64,000 nt of DNA from Sphingomonas hengshuiensis (GCF_000935025.1 NZ_CP010836.1:2914001-2978000); one strand, 5' to 3'. Shown: positions 43,391-53,110, counted from the first letter of the stretch. Translations and numbers: made by a program. The notes: generated by a model not told the origin, from the sequence alone.

Positions 43391-43420
43391 CGGGGGCGTT
43401 AGGTCTTTTCCCGCGCCCCC

Positions 43421-43491
43421 GCGCAAGCGGGGGTCCAGAGCCCCAAGCGCACTGCCTGCGACTCTGGGCTCCTGCTTGCGCAGGAGAACAG
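43421..43491. repeat. palindromic intergenic repeat, copy 1
   Basis: About 70 bp able to fold into a long imperfect hairpin: GCAAGCGGGGGTCCAGAG pairs with CTCTGGGCTCCTGCTTGC with four mismatches. The same element recurs at 57456-57527, sharing GGGCTCCTGC and GCGCAGGAGAACAG. It lies between convergent gene ends, so it may also terminate transcription. Confidence 0.75.
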
Positions 43492-43517
43492 AACCCCGAG
43501 ACCGACGCAGCCCCCGC

Positions 43518-45416
43518 TTACCGCAGCAGCGCAGCCTCGCCCCATGTCACGGGATCGGAAAAACGCATCGCGGTCGGCGTGCGCGCGACCAGCTCGACGA
43601 TCTTCACCCCCGCCACATCGGCGGTCAGCGGCACCGGCGCCGCGCCGTATCGCACCGGCTTCGACCGGGCGAGCAGCTTGCCGTCGCCATAAATGGCGAA
43701 GGTCACCGGCTGGCTGCGATCGCGCGCGGACTCGTCGATGCCCACCATCGCGCTGAACCGCCGATAGCCGTTGTTCCGCACTTCGATCCGCGAATTGGCC
43801 AGCACGCCGACGCCGCTGTCAAAGCGCTTGCCCGCAATCGCCAGTTCCGCGCCATAGGGCGTCGCATCCGCCGCCGCGCCGCCCCAGCCGCCATAACGGG
43901 GCCGCTCGCCGCCGCCGCGCGTGCTCATCCACGGCAGGATCGCGCGGTGGATCAGCGGCTCGGCCTCGGGGACGACCACGCCGTCGACCGCGGGGTTCAC
44001 CACCCCCGGCTGCTCGCTGAGATAGAGTCCGTCCACCAGTTTGCGCGTGCCCTCGGCCGCGAATAGCAAGGTCTCGCGCGCACCGAGCTTCAACCGGGTC
44101 TCGCGGCGGAAACTCTGGCTCGCGCCGCTCCACAAATCGGTCAGCCGGACATCGGCATCGGCCAGCATCTTGAGGTGCGCAGCGGTCAGCACCGCCTCAA
44201 TCGGCGCGGAGGTGCGGTTGAGCACCGCCACGGCCTTGCGCCCATTGGCGAGCGTCTTCACCAGAATCGACACATCGCCCGAGTCATAGGCGAGCACCGC
44301 CTGGTTCCCCGCCGCGTCCTGGTTCAGCGCGATGACGCGGGCATTGCCCAGCACGTCGAGCATCGCCGGGGGCGCCTTGCGCAGGTCGTACCCGATGAAC
44401 AGCGGCGCATTGACCATCGCCCAGAGCGAGAAATGCGACCGCGCCTCGACCAGGTGGTTCTCGTCGAACTCGCCGCTGCCGACGAAAAGCATGTCGGGGT
44501 CGTTCCACGATCCCGGATGCGCATAGAGCGGACGCCGCAGCACGCTGTCCAGATTGTGCAGCATCCGGCTCCAATTGGCCGAGATATCCTCGCTGGTCCG
44601 CGAGATGTTGCCGACATCCTTCGACCAGGACCGCGAATCGGCGGCGCCCCAGATGCAGATCGAGAACAGATAGTCATTGTCCGGGTTGTGCCGCTCCAGC
44701 GCCGCGCCGACCTCGGCATAAAGCCGCCGCACCGCCGCCACGTCGGTCCGCGCGAGCGAATCCGAATCGACCAGCGGCTTGAAGGCGCGATACTGGCCCG
44801 CCATGACCTTCGGATCGGTTGCGGGAAGCCCGCGAATGCCGCAGCCATCGACCTTGATCAGGTCGAAGCCCCAATCGGCGAAATAGAGTTTTATGTCCTG
44901 GTCGACATGCCCGAACAGCCCCACTTCGCGCTCGGCGACGGTGCCTTCGGGCTGGTTGGGGAAGGTCGAGGTGAAAACCTGCCCGCAACTGTTGCGCCCG
45001 ATGTCCGAATAGATGCCTGCCTTGAGCCCCATTGCGTGCAGACGGTCGGTGAGCGGGCGGAAGCTGGTGGTGCCATCGGGCATCGCCGCCGAAGGAAAAG
45101 TCGTCGTGCGGATCATCATCCGCCCGTCGGGCTGGCGGCGCTTCAGCCACCAGCCGTCATCGATGTCGATATAGCGATAGCCCTTCGCCGCGAGCCCCGA
45201 CTGGACGATGATCGTCGCCGATGCGAGCAGCTTTTCCTCGTCGATGTCGCTGGTGAAGGCGTTCCAGCTATTCCACCCCATCGGGGGCAACGTCGCGCTG
45301 CCGCGCGAATAGGCGGTCCAGCGGCCCGCCGGCGCCAGCGGATCGCCCTGTGCCCACGCCATCGGCGCCGCCAGCGCCAACATCGCGGCCGCGCCGCTCG
45401 CCCATTTCTTGATCAT
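43518..45416 (-). CDS. GH27-family alpha-galactosidase with C-terminal NPCBM-like domain, secreted
   Basis: A 632-residue enzyme with a Sec signal. The GH27 barrel begins PPMGWNSWNAF and shows the nucleophile D190 in LIKVDGCG and the acid/base D306 in PGSWNDPDML; IDDGWW is also typical. After a beta domain, residues about 510-630 (PRYGGWGG, FDSGVGVLANSRIEV, FSAMVGIDESA) match the NPCBM carbohydrate-binding module. The family also holds beta-L-arabinopyranosidases. Two starts are possible: ATG 45428 overlaps the GH43 stop codon, and ATG 45416 has GAGG ahead of it and is preferred. Last gene of CE1-GH43-GH27. Confidence 0.88.
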   Translation of the reverse strand: MIKKWASGAAAMLALAAPMAWAQGDPLAPAGRWTAYSRGSATLPPMGWNSWNAFTSDIDEEKLLASATIIVQSGLAAKGYRYIDIDDGWWLKRRQPDGRMMIRTTTFPSAAMPDGTTSFRPLTDRLHAMGLKAGIYSDIGRNSCGQVFTSTFPNQPEGTVAEREVGLFGHVDQDIKLYFADWGFDLIKVDGCGIRGLPATDPKVMAGQYRAFKPLVDSDSLARTDVAAVRRLYAEVGAALERHNPDNDYLFSICIWGAADSRSWSKDVGNISRTSEDISANWSRMLHNLDSVLRRPLYAHPGSWNDPDMLFVGSGEFDENHLVEARSHFSLWAMVNAPLFIGYDLRKAPPAMLDVLGNARVIALNQDAAGNQAVLAYDSGDVSILVKTLANGRKAVAVLNRTSAPIEAVLTAAHLKMLADADVRLTDLWSGASQSFRRETRLKLGARETLLFAAEGTRKLVDGLYLSEQPGVVNPAVDGVVVPEAEPLIHRAILPWMSTRGGGERPRYGGWGGAAADATPYGAELAIAGKRFDSGVGVLANSRIEVRNNGYRRFSAMVGIDESARDRSQPVTFAIYGDGKLLARSKPVRYGAAPVPLTADVAGVKIVELVARTPTAMRFSDPVTWGEAALLR

Positions 45417-45424
45417 GTCGTGCC

Positions 45425-46993
45425 TCATGGCTTGGGAGTGGCGGCGACGGGCTTGCCGCGCGTCAGCATGAAGGAATCCACGTCGAGCGTGCCGCCGCCC
45501 GGCTGGGGATTGAAGCAGGAGATCGCGAATTGCTCGCCCTGGAAGGTGCCCGTGCGCCATGCAAAAGCGAGCGGGAAGTCGCCGCCCAGCCCCTTCCACG
45601 CGCGCCCGTCGAGGCTGTACGACAGCACCGCGCGATCCTGCACGAAATCGGCGTCCACTGCGATCCACAGCGCATTGCCCGTAATCGGCTCATTCGGCAC
45701 GCGCAGGTCGATCTTCGGGCCGCTCTGAGTGCTCTCGACCACCGACATCGCCAGATAGGGCTTGCCGTCCGCAGCGCGGCTGGCGGCGATGCTCGCGCTA
45801 TACTGGCCGAACGTCCCAAAGCCGCAGCGATCGCCCGCCCGCACCTGACGGATGTCCAGCTTCACCACCGCGCGGCTCTGCGGCCCCTGTCCCTTCTGCG
45901 TCAGCGTGTTGCGCGCCGACCAGATATCGTTCGCCTGTGTCGCGCGCAGCCGCAGGAAACCAGGCCGCTCGCGCAGCGACCAGCGCGTATCGTCGGGGTT
46001 GTGGTTCCATTGCCATTGCAGGCCCAGCCTGGACCGCGCGAAATCGTCCGAAGTCGCGGGCTCGGCGAAGGCAAAACCCTGGATCGGCTTGCGCGCGCGA
46101 TCGGGGACGCGATCGGGCGCATCGGGGGTGCCCCAGCGCGGCCAATCGTCTTCCCAGAAGACCGGGCTGAAATTGGTCATCCGCCCGATCGACCCGGCAT
46201 CGACCATCACGAAGCCGAACCATTGCCCGTTCGGCAGGTCTACCAGCGCACCCTGATGCCCGCCGCTCTTGTCGTCGATCTGGTTGCGCGTCTCCCACGG
46301 CCCGAACAGGCTGCGCGCACGCGATACCGTCATGCCCAGCCGGGGCGGGATCGAATTGAAGATATAATAATAGCCGCCGCGCTTGATGACCTTCGCGCCC
46401 TCGGCACCCTTGATGTAATGGATCTTGCGCGCATCGACGACGGTGCGGAACGCCTTGTCGAGCGTCAGCAACGTGATCGTCCCGTCCGCCGTGCTCGCCG
46501 TCGCGATATAGCCGGTGCCATCATCGTCGATGAAGAAGCCGGGATCGAACGCCTCGCGATCCAGTTGGTGGAACTGCCAGGGCCCGCGCAGGTCGCGCGC
46601 AGTATAGATCCGCGTCTTCTGCCCCACCGGAGTCACGGCGATGTAGAACATGCCCTTATGGTACCGCAGGCTGGTGGCGTAGAGCCCGCCGCGATAGCCG
46701 TTGCCGTTCTTCAGGTCATATTGCTCGCGCCCGTCCAGCCTGTCGGTGACATGCGCGTGGAGCGTCCAGTTCACCAGGTCCTTCGAATGCAGGATCGTGA
46801 TGCCGGGCGTGTTCACGAAGGTCGTTGTCGCGAAATAATAATCGCTGCCGACGCGGATCACGTCGGGATCGGGATAATCCGCATAGAGCACGGGGTTGCG
46901 GAACGTCCCGTCGCCCTGGTCCGATCGCCACACCTGCGCCGATGCCGGCAGCGCCGCCGCCAACAATATCGCACTCGCCACAAATGCCTTCAC
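45425..46993 (-). CDS. GH43-family (subfamily 12-like) arabinofuranosidase/xylosidase, secreted
   Basis: A 522-residue protein with a Sec signal (1-19), a five-bladed propeller (about 25-315) and a C-terminal beta-sandwich of the DUF1349/GH43_C2 type (about 320-510). Catalytic acids are D42 in DYPDPDV, D150 in AFDPGFFIDDDG and E198 in IKGAEGAKVIK. The layout and the GITILHSKDLVNW motif match enzymes removing alpha-L-arabinofuranose or beta-xylose from plant polysaccharides. It sits 22 bp after the CE1-like esterase and overlaps or abuts the GH27 start, forming one operon. Confidence 0.9.
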   Translation of the reverse strand: MKAFVASAILLAAALPASAQVWRSDQGDGTFRNPVLYADYPDPDVIRVGSDYYFATTTFVNTPGITILHSKDLVNWTLHAHVTDRLDGREQYDLKNGNGYRGGLYATSLRYHKGMFYIAVTPVGQKTRIYTARDLRGPWQFHQLDREAFDPGFFIDDDGTGYIATASTADGTITLLTLDKAFRTVVDARKIHYIKGAEGAKVIKRGGYYYIFNSIPPRLGMTVSRARSLFGPWETRNQIDDKSGGHQGALVDLPNGQWFGFVMVDAGSIGRMTNFSPVFWEDDWPRWGTPDAPDRVPDRARKPIQGFAFAEPATSDDFARSRLGLQWQWNHNPDDTRWSLRERPGFLRLRATQANDIWSARNTLTQKGQGPQSRAVVKLDIRQVRAGDRCGFGTFGQYSASIAASRAADGKPYLAMSVVESTQSGPKIDLRVPNEPITGNALWIAVDADFVQDRAVLSYSLDGRAWKGLGGDFPLAFAWRTGTFQGEQFAISCFNPQPGGGTLDVDSFMLTRGKPVAATPKP

Positions 46994-47015
46994 GTCCGTC
47001 TCCCTGTCCGCTGGT

Positions 47016-48092
47016 TCAGCGCCGCGCGGTGAATGCGAGGTTGCGGCTGAAGAACGGCATCACTTGTTCCTGGAACCGCGCCGCGACTGCGCTGGTATGG
47101 TCGCCGGCATAGATTTCGAAGCCATTGGCGATGCCATAGCGGTCGAGCACCTCGTGCAGCTTCTGCGCGTCGAAGCGCAGCCCGTCCTTGTCGCCGACAT
47201 CGATCGCAATCGCGCGATAGCGCCGCAGAGCGCCGATATACTGGTCGACGAATGCCAGCGGCGCGTTCGCTGCCCATTTGGCGAGCACCTCGGGCTGGAC
47301 CACCCCAGCCTTGGTCGGCAGGTCGACGAACAGCGGCGGATTCTTCGGGTTGGGCGACCATGCGGCGGCGGTGGCTAGCTGCGCGCGCTGGCCCCAGCCA
47401 AGCTTGGTCGCGGCTTCGAGCGAGGGCACTGCCTCCAGCGCCGCCCCCGCCTTCGCATCGAACTGGGCCGGGTCGCGCGGCGACATGCAGCACGGGCTCA
47501 TCATGTAAAGCGCGCCGAACACATCGGCATGCTTCATCCCGATCCGGCTGGCGCCATAGCCGCCCATCGAATGCCCGACGAGCCCGCGGCTCTCGCGCGC
47601 GGCAATCGTGCGGTAATGCGCGTCGACATAGGCGACCAGATCGCGCGCGACGAACGCCTCGAAATCGCCCGTCGTCGCCGAGCTCGAATACATCGATCCG
47701 TTGTGGATCGTCTTGCTGTCGGGGAACACGACGATCATCTCCGCCGCGCCCCTGGCAAAGGCGCCCTCGATCGTCTGGGGGACGTGGATTTCCTTGCTCC
47801 ACTGCTCGGCGCCGATCGAATAGCCGTGGAGCGCATAAACCACCGGATAGCGGCGGCGCGGGCTCTTCGCATAGCTGGGGGGCAGCATCACGATCACGTC
47901 GCGGTCGGGGGTCTCGCCTTCCAGATTGCCTTCGATCGCCGGCGAATGGACCTTGATCCGCTCGACCGCGAGCGGACGCGCACCCGCCACCGGCGCCGGC
48001 ACATTGGTCGTAACCTGCGCGCGCGCTTCGCCGGAAACGCCGCAGAGGAGCAGCGCAAGCGCGGCCCCGACCGGACGGATCAATGCGGACAT
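47016..48092 (-). CDS. CE1-like (esterase D / feruloyl esterase type) alpha/beta hydrolase, secreted
   Basis: A 358-residue protein with a Sec signal (about 1-25). The esterase-D pattern is clear: DVIVMLPPSYAKS, YPVVYALHGYSIG, and nucleophile S175 in GLVGHSMGGYG, with a late His in YAGDHTSA. Carbohydrate esterase family 1 members remove acetyl or feruloyl groups from hemicellulose. First gene of an operon with GH43 and GH27, so it probably deacylates the same arabinose/galactose-bearing glycan. A TTGTCCGACTATTG site lies 43 bp upstream. Confidence 0.88.
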   Translation of the reverse strand: MSALIRPVGAALALLLCGVSGEARAQVTTNVPAPVAGARPLAVERIKVHSPAIEGNLEGETPDRDVIVMLPPSYAKSPRRRYPVVYALHGYSIGAEQWSKEIHVPQTIEGAFARGAAEMIVVFPDSKTIHNGSMYSSSATTGDFEAFVARDLVAYVDAHYRTIAARESRGLVGHSMGGYGASRIGMKHADVFGALYMMSPCCMSPRDPAQFDAKAGAALEAVPSLEAATKLGWGQRAQLATAAAWSPNPKNPPLFVDLPTKAGVVQPEVLAKWAANAPLAFVDQYIGALRRYRAIAIDVGDKDGLRFDAQKLHEVLDRYGIANGFEIYAGDHTSAVAARFQEQVMPFFSRNLAFTARR

Positions 48093-48135
48093 GTCTCTCT
48101 CCCCCTCGCCGGGCTCGTGCCCGGCTTTCAGGTAT

Positions 48136-48149
48136 TTGTCCGACTATTG
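48136..48149 (+). promoter_or_regulatory. TTGTCCGACTATTG motif, FadR/FCD-type operator candidate (C)
   Basis: It differs from site A by one base and fits TNGTNNNACNA. It lies 43 bp upstream of the CE1-GH43-GH27 operon, in the 86-bp gap after the cupin-like gene. Confidence 0.6.
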
Positions 48150-48178
48150 TATCGCGAGTCAATCGGCTTCGGCGCGCC

Positions 48179-49192
48179 TCAGCCGCCGCGCAGCATCTGC
48201 ATCACCATCGCGCGAATCCGTCCGTAATTCGCGCGCAACGGGCCCAGGATGCCGCGCTGCTGCTCGTCGAGATGCGCCAGCGGATGCCCCTCGCCGCGGA
48301 ATACATAATGATCGAAATAGGCGCGCCACGCCGCGCGCTCGCCCGCAGGCCGCTCGGCGATCGCGATCATCGCCAGCATCATCGCGGTGTAGGGCGCATC
48401 GGGGCCATGGCTGAATGCGTCCCACCAGTAATTTGCCAGGATGTTGAATGGCGCCGTCGCCTCGACCTGGTGCCACCACAGCTTGGGCACATAGATCGCG
48501 TCGCCCGGCCCCAACTCGGCGACGCGCGCCAGCGGTCGTGCCGCCTCGAAACGGGGGTAGCGCGGATCGGGCTCCGCGCTCCCTGCGGCCAGGCTGACCG
48601 GGCGCCCCGCCATCGTATGGTCGATCGGCCCGACATACAGGTCGCCGATCGCCTCGGGCGGATAGAGCGTAAATCGCCGCCGCCCGGCGACGACGCACGC
48701 GACATTGTCATAGGTGTCGTTGTGGCAGGCGACGGTCGAGACATTGCCGATCCACACGCGCGGCGCGACGGCGGCGGGCACCGCAGCGACTCGGTTCTCC
48801 GCGGCGAACCCCGGCAAATAGCGATCGGTGTCGAGCGACCCCATATAGACGGTTGCGCCGCCCGGCGTCGCCGCGCTCTCCAGCACCCGGTCCAGCGCGT
48901 CGAGCAGGCGATACTCGGCCCGCTCGAAATTATAGCCTTCGAGCCGCTCGCCATAGCTGTAGCGCCCCGCGATCGCCGCATCGCCGACGAACGCCTCGGC
49001 GCGGATGTCGCTCGCGAACCGCGCGAGATAGGCGCGCAATGCCGCCGGCGAGTCGCGCGCCGCGTCCAGCGCAGGCCAGTCCGCGACCACGCCCCGCGCC
49101 ACCACGGGCTCGCACCGTTCGGCGATCTCCGCCATGAAGCGCGCAGGATCGTGGAACGCCGCCGCATCGACCTCGGCGATCCGCGCGCTCAC
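48179..49192 (-). CDS. cupin-like (JmjC/FIH-type) domain protein
   Basis: A 337-residue protein of the cupin-like family related to Fe(II)/2-oxoglutarate hydroxylases such as FIH. The metal-binding HxD is in CHNDTYDNVACVVAGRRRF, followed by LYPPEAIGDLY and a later PIDHT, and by PGDAIYVPKLWWHQVE, typical of this fold. Enzymatic activity is unproven. The start is GTG overlapping the SapC stop codon by four bases (GTGA), so the two are coupled. In sphingomonads this gene recurs with SapC, a TonB-dependent receptor and a halogenase-like flavoprotein, as here. Confidence 0.85.
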   Translation of the reverse strand: MSARIAEVDAAAFHDPARFMAEIAERCEPVVARGVVADWPALDAARDSPAALRAYLARFASDIRAEAFVGDAAIAGRYSYGERLEGYNFERAEYRLLDALDRVLESAATPGGATVYMGSLDTDRYLPGFAAENRVAAVPAAVAPRVWIGNVSTVACHNDTYDNVACVVAGRRRFTLYPPEAIGDLYVGPIDHTMAGRPVSLAAGSAEPDPRYPRFEAARPLARVAELGPGDAIYVPKLWWHQVEATAPFNILANYWWDAFSHGPDAPYTAMMLAMIAIAERPAGERAAWRAYFDHYVFRGEGHPLAHLDEQQRGILGPLRANYGRIRAMVMQMLRGG

Positions 49193-49878
49193 GCCGCCGT
49201 CAGCCGCTCGTTGCGGCGGCGCGCGAGCAGCGGCACCTGGCTCAGCGACCCGCTCACGCACAGCGCCGCCTGCAACTGCCCGCTGCGGAACAGCGCGAGC
49301 ACCTCGGCATCGTCGAGTTCGGCCAGCGCGTCGCGGCTCACCGTATACAGCCCGTCGAGCGTCAGCCGCTGGCCATCGTCGAACTGCAACGCGATGTCGA
49401 TCGGCTCGATCAGCTTGAGCCGCATCAGTTCGCGCACCAGCGCGCGGCTTGCCTCGACCCCGCGGACCAGTTCGCCCAGCGCCCGCTGAACCTTGCGCAT
49501 CGCATTACTCGGGGTGCCGTCGTCCTCGAACAGCGCAACCGACGCGCCGGCCCCGAATCGCGGATGCCCCAGGTCGATCGCAATGTCCGCTTCGGCAGTG
49601 AAGAATCCCTGCCGCTGCATCTCGAGCGGCTGAAACACCGGCTGCCCCTGCGCGGTCACCTCCACCAGAAGCTCACCGGGCTGAAAACCGAGCAATGCCG
49701 CCGCGTAGAATTCGCCGGTGTCGGCGCTCTTGGCGAAGAAGATCGGACAAACCGCTGCGGCCGCAGCGAATTCCTCGGGAACAACCATCACGAAATGCGG
49801 GTGCGGATCGATTCCGCCGAGTCGCATCCGCACGTCGCGATGCGACTCGCTGTTCAGCAGCTCCAATTGCTCGGCCAT
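49189..49878 (-). CDS. SapC-family protein
   Basis: A 229-residue SapC-family protein: LLNSESHRDVRMRL at the start, VVPEEFAAAAAVCPIFFAK, and DDGTPSNAMRKVQRALGEL are family marks. No signal peptide or membrane helix is evident. SapC-type proteins were named from an S-layer/peptide-resistance context, but the function in TBDR loci is unknown. The ATG at 49878 follows GGGGAGAGGG; an upstream in-frame ATG at 49977 is rejected. It is divergent from the large receptor at 50202 and coupled to the cupin-like gene. Confidence 0.87.
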   Translation of the reverse strand: MAEQLELLNSESHRDVRMRLGGIDPHPHFVMVVPEEFAAAAAVCPIFFAKSADTGEFYAAALLGFQPGELLVEVTAQGQPVFQPLEMQRQGFFTAEADIAIDLGHPRFGAGASVALFEDDGTPSNAMRKVQRALGELVRGVEASRALVRELMRLKLIEPIDIALQFDDGQRLTLDGLYTVSRDALAELDDAEVLALFRSGQLQAALCVSGSLSQVPLLARRRNERLTAA

Positions 49879-50201
49879 GTCCCTCTCCCCCTTTTTTACC
49901 GGCTTTGCCCAAGCCGGGGCGCGAGGCAAGTCCCCGCCAGCACGCGCAAATCCATCGGCACTGTGCAGTTTCGGCAACAGCCTTAAGCGATCTTATTACG
50001 CCGACATAATCCTCTTGATAGCGCTAACTTTCGCAAGTAGCTTGCCCGCAGACCGAAGCAAAGATTTCGGATTTTGGGAGGGATGTCTGCGCGCCCCGCA
50101 TGGGGTTCCTGGCGCATCTCCATATCCGTGAGCGCGGTTGAACGCGATGGGCAGCTATTGGGGGGAGTACATCCCGGCCGCTCGCAACGAACTGGAGGGG
50201 A
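49879..50201. other. 323-bp divergent regulatory region between SapC and TBDR genes
   Basis: No gene is supported here. The region holds the AGCGCT-centred palindrome at 50016-50029, an AT-richer stretch around 49985-50035, and the Shine-Dalgarno GGAGGGG just before the receptor start. Nothing else recognisable was seen. Confidence 0.6.
50016..50029. promoter_or_regulatory. TGATAGCGCTAACT palindrome, XylR/LacI-type operator candidate
   Basis: An imperfect palindrome centred on AGCGCT, resembling the AGCGCT-centred operators of LacI-type xylose/xylan regulators in Caulobacter and Xanthomonas. It lies 137 bp upstream of SapC and 172 bp upstream of the receptor, so it could serve both directions. 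It does not resemble CAATCGATTG, so a regulator encoded outside the window may bind it. Confidence 0.5.
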
Positions 50202-53096
50202 ATGACTGAAATGAATCGAGATTCGTCGAGCAATCGATCAGTAGCGCGCAAGCTGCTGCTGTCGGCAGCGTCGAGCGCCATCGTGCTCGCCTGCATCGCG
50301 CCTGCCGCCGCGCAGGATACTGCCCAAACCACCGCAACCAGCGACGAAGAAATCATCGTCACCGGCATCCGCGGCTCGCTCCAGCGCAACCTGGACATCA
50401 AGCGCGAGTCCTCCGGCGTCGTCGATGTCATTTCCGCAGAGGACCTCGGCAAATTCCCGGATTCGAACGTCGCCTCGGCGCTTCAGCGTCTTCCCGGCGT
50501 CGCTATCCAGCGTTCGGGCTCTCGCGGTGACGCGACTGGCGTCAGCATCCGCGGCTTCGGCGGCGATTTCGTCCGCACGCTGTACGACGGGCGTCAGCTC
50601 TCGACCGCGACCGGCGGTCGCGGAATCGACTTCACGACCGTCGGCGCCGATTTCGTCGGCCGGCTGAGCGTCTACAAGACGCCGGACGTCGAGCTGTCGA
50701 CCAGCGCCATCGGCGGCACGATCGACATCTCGCTGCCCAAGCCGCTCGACCGCGAGGGCTTTGTCATGGCGGCTTCGGCATCGGGCTCGATCCAGTCGCG
50801 CGACAAGGGCATCACTCCCACCGGCGGCCTGCTGGTGTCGAATACCTTCGCCGATGGCCAGTTCGGCGTGCTGGGCAGCGTCGCCTATACGCGCCGCGAT
50901 ACCGAATCGAACCAGGTGTTCATCCCGGGCTGGATCGGCGCGCAGGGAGGCGGCAAGCTGGGGCTCTACGCCTGCCAGCTAACCGCGACCTGTACCTCCG
51001 CCCAGATGACCGACGCCAACCGGACCGGCAAGGCGACCTGGTTTCCGCAGCAGCACGGCATCAACCAGCAGTCGACGCAGGACAAGCGCATCGACGGCCG
51101 CATCGCCGTTCAGTGGCAGCCGAGCGACGACATCCTGCTGACGATCGACGACAATTACAGTCGCCAGACCGTTTCCAGCCAAAGCTACGGCTATGCTGCC
51201 TGGTTCAACGGCAGCGACCTACGCAACGTGAAGACCGATGCGAACGGTGTGGTCGTCGATTTCAACCAGTTCGGCACGCCGATGGACTTCAACGCAAACC
51301 GTTCGAGCAACGTTTATGAATCGAACCAGGTCGGCGCGAACCTGAAGATCGACCTCGCCGAAAACCTGAAGTTCGAGGCCGACGCCGCATTCGCCCGCGC
51401 GACCCGCAATCCGGGCAAGAGCGGGTATAACGACAGCATGGACATCGGTTATGGCGGCACCAACGCCAACAACACGACCGTGCTGGGCGCGAATACCGGC
51501 GTCACGATCCTGGGCGCGAGCAAGGATTATCTGCCTCAAATCCATGACATCGGGCCCGCCGGAAATGTCAGCCGATTCCTCGACACCTCGGTGGTCGGCT
51601 CGCACGTGATCGTGCGGGGTACCAACTACAATCATGACACGGTTCGCCAGTTCCGCGGCGCGATCGGCTGGGAAAAGGACGGCTTCCTGGCAAAGCTGGG
51701 CGGCCAGTACATCGATGACACGTTGTACCAGCAGGGCGATAGCACCTTCACCAACGGCGTGTTCGCCAGCCGCTCGGGCTATGGCACCTGTTCGGGCCGC
51801 ACGGGCGGTTCGTCGGGCGGCATCTGTCCCCTGCCTGCCAACGTCTATCAGGGAACGGTAAGCACCAGCGGCTTCATCCCGGGATATTCGGGTAACCTGG
51901 CGCCCGGCTTCTTCGTGTACGATCCCTATGCGGTGTACAAGCTGCTCGAAGCAAGCGGCGGTTCGGTGGCGCCCTCGTTCAACCCGGGCAGCGTCCTCGA
52001 GGTCCATGAAAAGACTTGGTCGGTGTGGTTCAAGACCAAGTTCGAGAATGAGATTGCGGGCATGCCGTTCACGATCGCTGCCGGCATCCGCAACGAAACG
52101 ACGCATCTCCAGACGACGGCAATCGGTCGCCGTGTGCTTGGGCTCTCGATCCCGGCAGGCGATCCGACACTGATACAGCCCAATCCCGCGCTGGGGCCCA
52201 ACCGTGACGGCTATTCGGCCAGCACGGAAATCCGCAAGAAGTCGAACTACACGTTCCTGCTACCCAGCATCGACGCGAAGTTGGAAATCACGCCTACCCT
52301 CGTGTTCCGCGCCGATGCATCGCGGACCCTGACTCGTCCGGGTCTCAGCAGCCTGAACCCAGTGACCAGTCTGGGCACGCTGCGTGTCGGCAGCCTGTCG
52401 GCAAGCGGCGGCAATCCGGACCTGAAGCCCTATCTCTCGGATAACTTCGATGCGGGCCTGGAATGGTATTACCAGCGCAACTCGTATCTCGCGATCAACG
52501 CCTATCTGAAGCACATCACCAACTTCATCGTCGGCGGCGTGACGCGTGGCCCGATCGACGGCGTGATCGACCCCAGCACCGGCCAGACCGCGATCTTCAG
52601 CATCAACGCCCAGATCAACGGGCCTGAAGCGACGGTAAAGGGCTTTGAAATCGCGGTGCAGCATGTGTTCGGCGACAGCGGTTTCGGCTTCCAGGCCAAC
52701 ACCACCCTGCCGAGCAGCAATCGCAACTACGACAAGTCGAACGTCACGGGCGGCGCCTTTGCCGTTACCGGCCTTGCCAAGTCGGCGAACTTCGTTGGCT
52801 TCTACGACAAGAACGGGTTCCAGATCCGCGGTGCGGTCAACTGGCGCGACGAATATCTGTCGGGCATCGGCCAGGGCCAGGGCGGTGCCTATGGCGCCGA
52901 GCCGGTCTATGTCGATGCGCAGCTTCAGGTCGATGCGTCGGCCAGCTACGACGTGACGAAGCAGTTCACGATCTTCGGTGAAGTGACCAACATCAACAAT
53001 TCGACCTACAGCACCCATGGCCGCTTCGCGAACCAGGCGCTCGACATCTGGTCCTATGGTCGCCGCTTCACCGGCGGCGTGCGTTTCCGCTACTAA
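50202..53096 (+). CDS. TonB-dependent receptor, carbohydrate-type (TIGR01782-like)
   Basis: A 964-residue outer-membrane receptor with a long N-region and Sec signal ending near PAAAQD (residue 38), TonB-box region EEIIVTGIRGSLQ (about 49-61), and a plug with GKFPDSNVASALQRLPGVAIQRSG, the standard opening of this family. The barrel ends GGVRFRY. This receptor class is linked to plant-derived oligosaccharides. It is divergent from SapC and the cupin-like gene and followed by a halogenase-like flavoprotein, forming a four-gene module with an AGCGCT-centred operator. An intrinsic terminator follows immediately. Confidence 0.9.
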   Translation: MTEMNRDSSSNRSVARKLLLSAASSAIVLACIAPAAAQDTAQTTATSDEEIIVTGIRGSLQRNLDIKRESSGVVDVISAEDLGKFPDSNVASALQRLPGVAIQRSGSRGDATGVSIRGFGGDFVRTLYDGRQLSTATGGRGIDFTTVGADFVGRLSVYKTPDVELSTSAIGGTIDISLPKPLDREGFVMAASASGSIQSRDKGITPTGGLLVSNTFADGQFGVLGSVAYTRRDTESNQVFIPGWIGAQGGGKLGLYACQLTATCTSAQMTDANRTGKATWFPQQHGINQQSTQDKRIDGRIAVQWQPSDDILLTIDDNYSRQTVSSQSYGYAAWFNGSDLRNVKTDANGVVVDFNQFGTPMDFNANRSSNVYESNQVGANLKIDLAENLKFEADAAFARATRNPGKSGYNDSMDIGYGGTNANNTTVLGANTGVTILGASKDYLPQIHDIGPAGNVSRFLDTSVVGSHVIVRGTNYNHDTVRQFRGAIGWEKDGFLAKLGGQYIDDTLYQQGDSTFTNGVFASRSGYGTCSGRTGGSSGGICPLPANVYQGTVSTSGFIPGYSGNLAPGFFVYDPYAVYKLLEASGGSVAPSFNPGSVLEVHEKTWSVWFKTKFENEIAGMPFTIAAGIRNETTHLQTTAIGRRVLGLSIPAGDPTLIQPNPALGPNRDGYSASTEIRKKSNYTFLLPSIDAKLEITPTLVFRADASRTLTRPGLSSLNPVTSLGTLRVGSLSASGGNPDLKPYLSDNFDAGLEWYYQRNSYLAINAYLKHITNFIVGGVTRGPIDGVIDPSTGQTAIFSINAQINGPEATVKGFEIAVQHVFGDSGFGFQANTTLPSSNRNYDKSNVTGGAFAVTGLAKSANFVGFYDKNGFQIRGAVNWRDEYLSGIGQGQGGAYGAEPVYVDAQLQVDASASYDVTKQFTIFGEVTNINNSTYSTHGRFANQALDIWSYGRRFTGGVRFRY

Positions 53097-53110
53097 GGTT
53101 CGACCCAACC

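Noticed and set aside
50225..50240. GAGCAATCGATCAG, resembling the CAATCGATTG operator
   Set aside because: Only half of the palindrome is kept and it lies inside the receptor coding sequence, so it is treated as chance.
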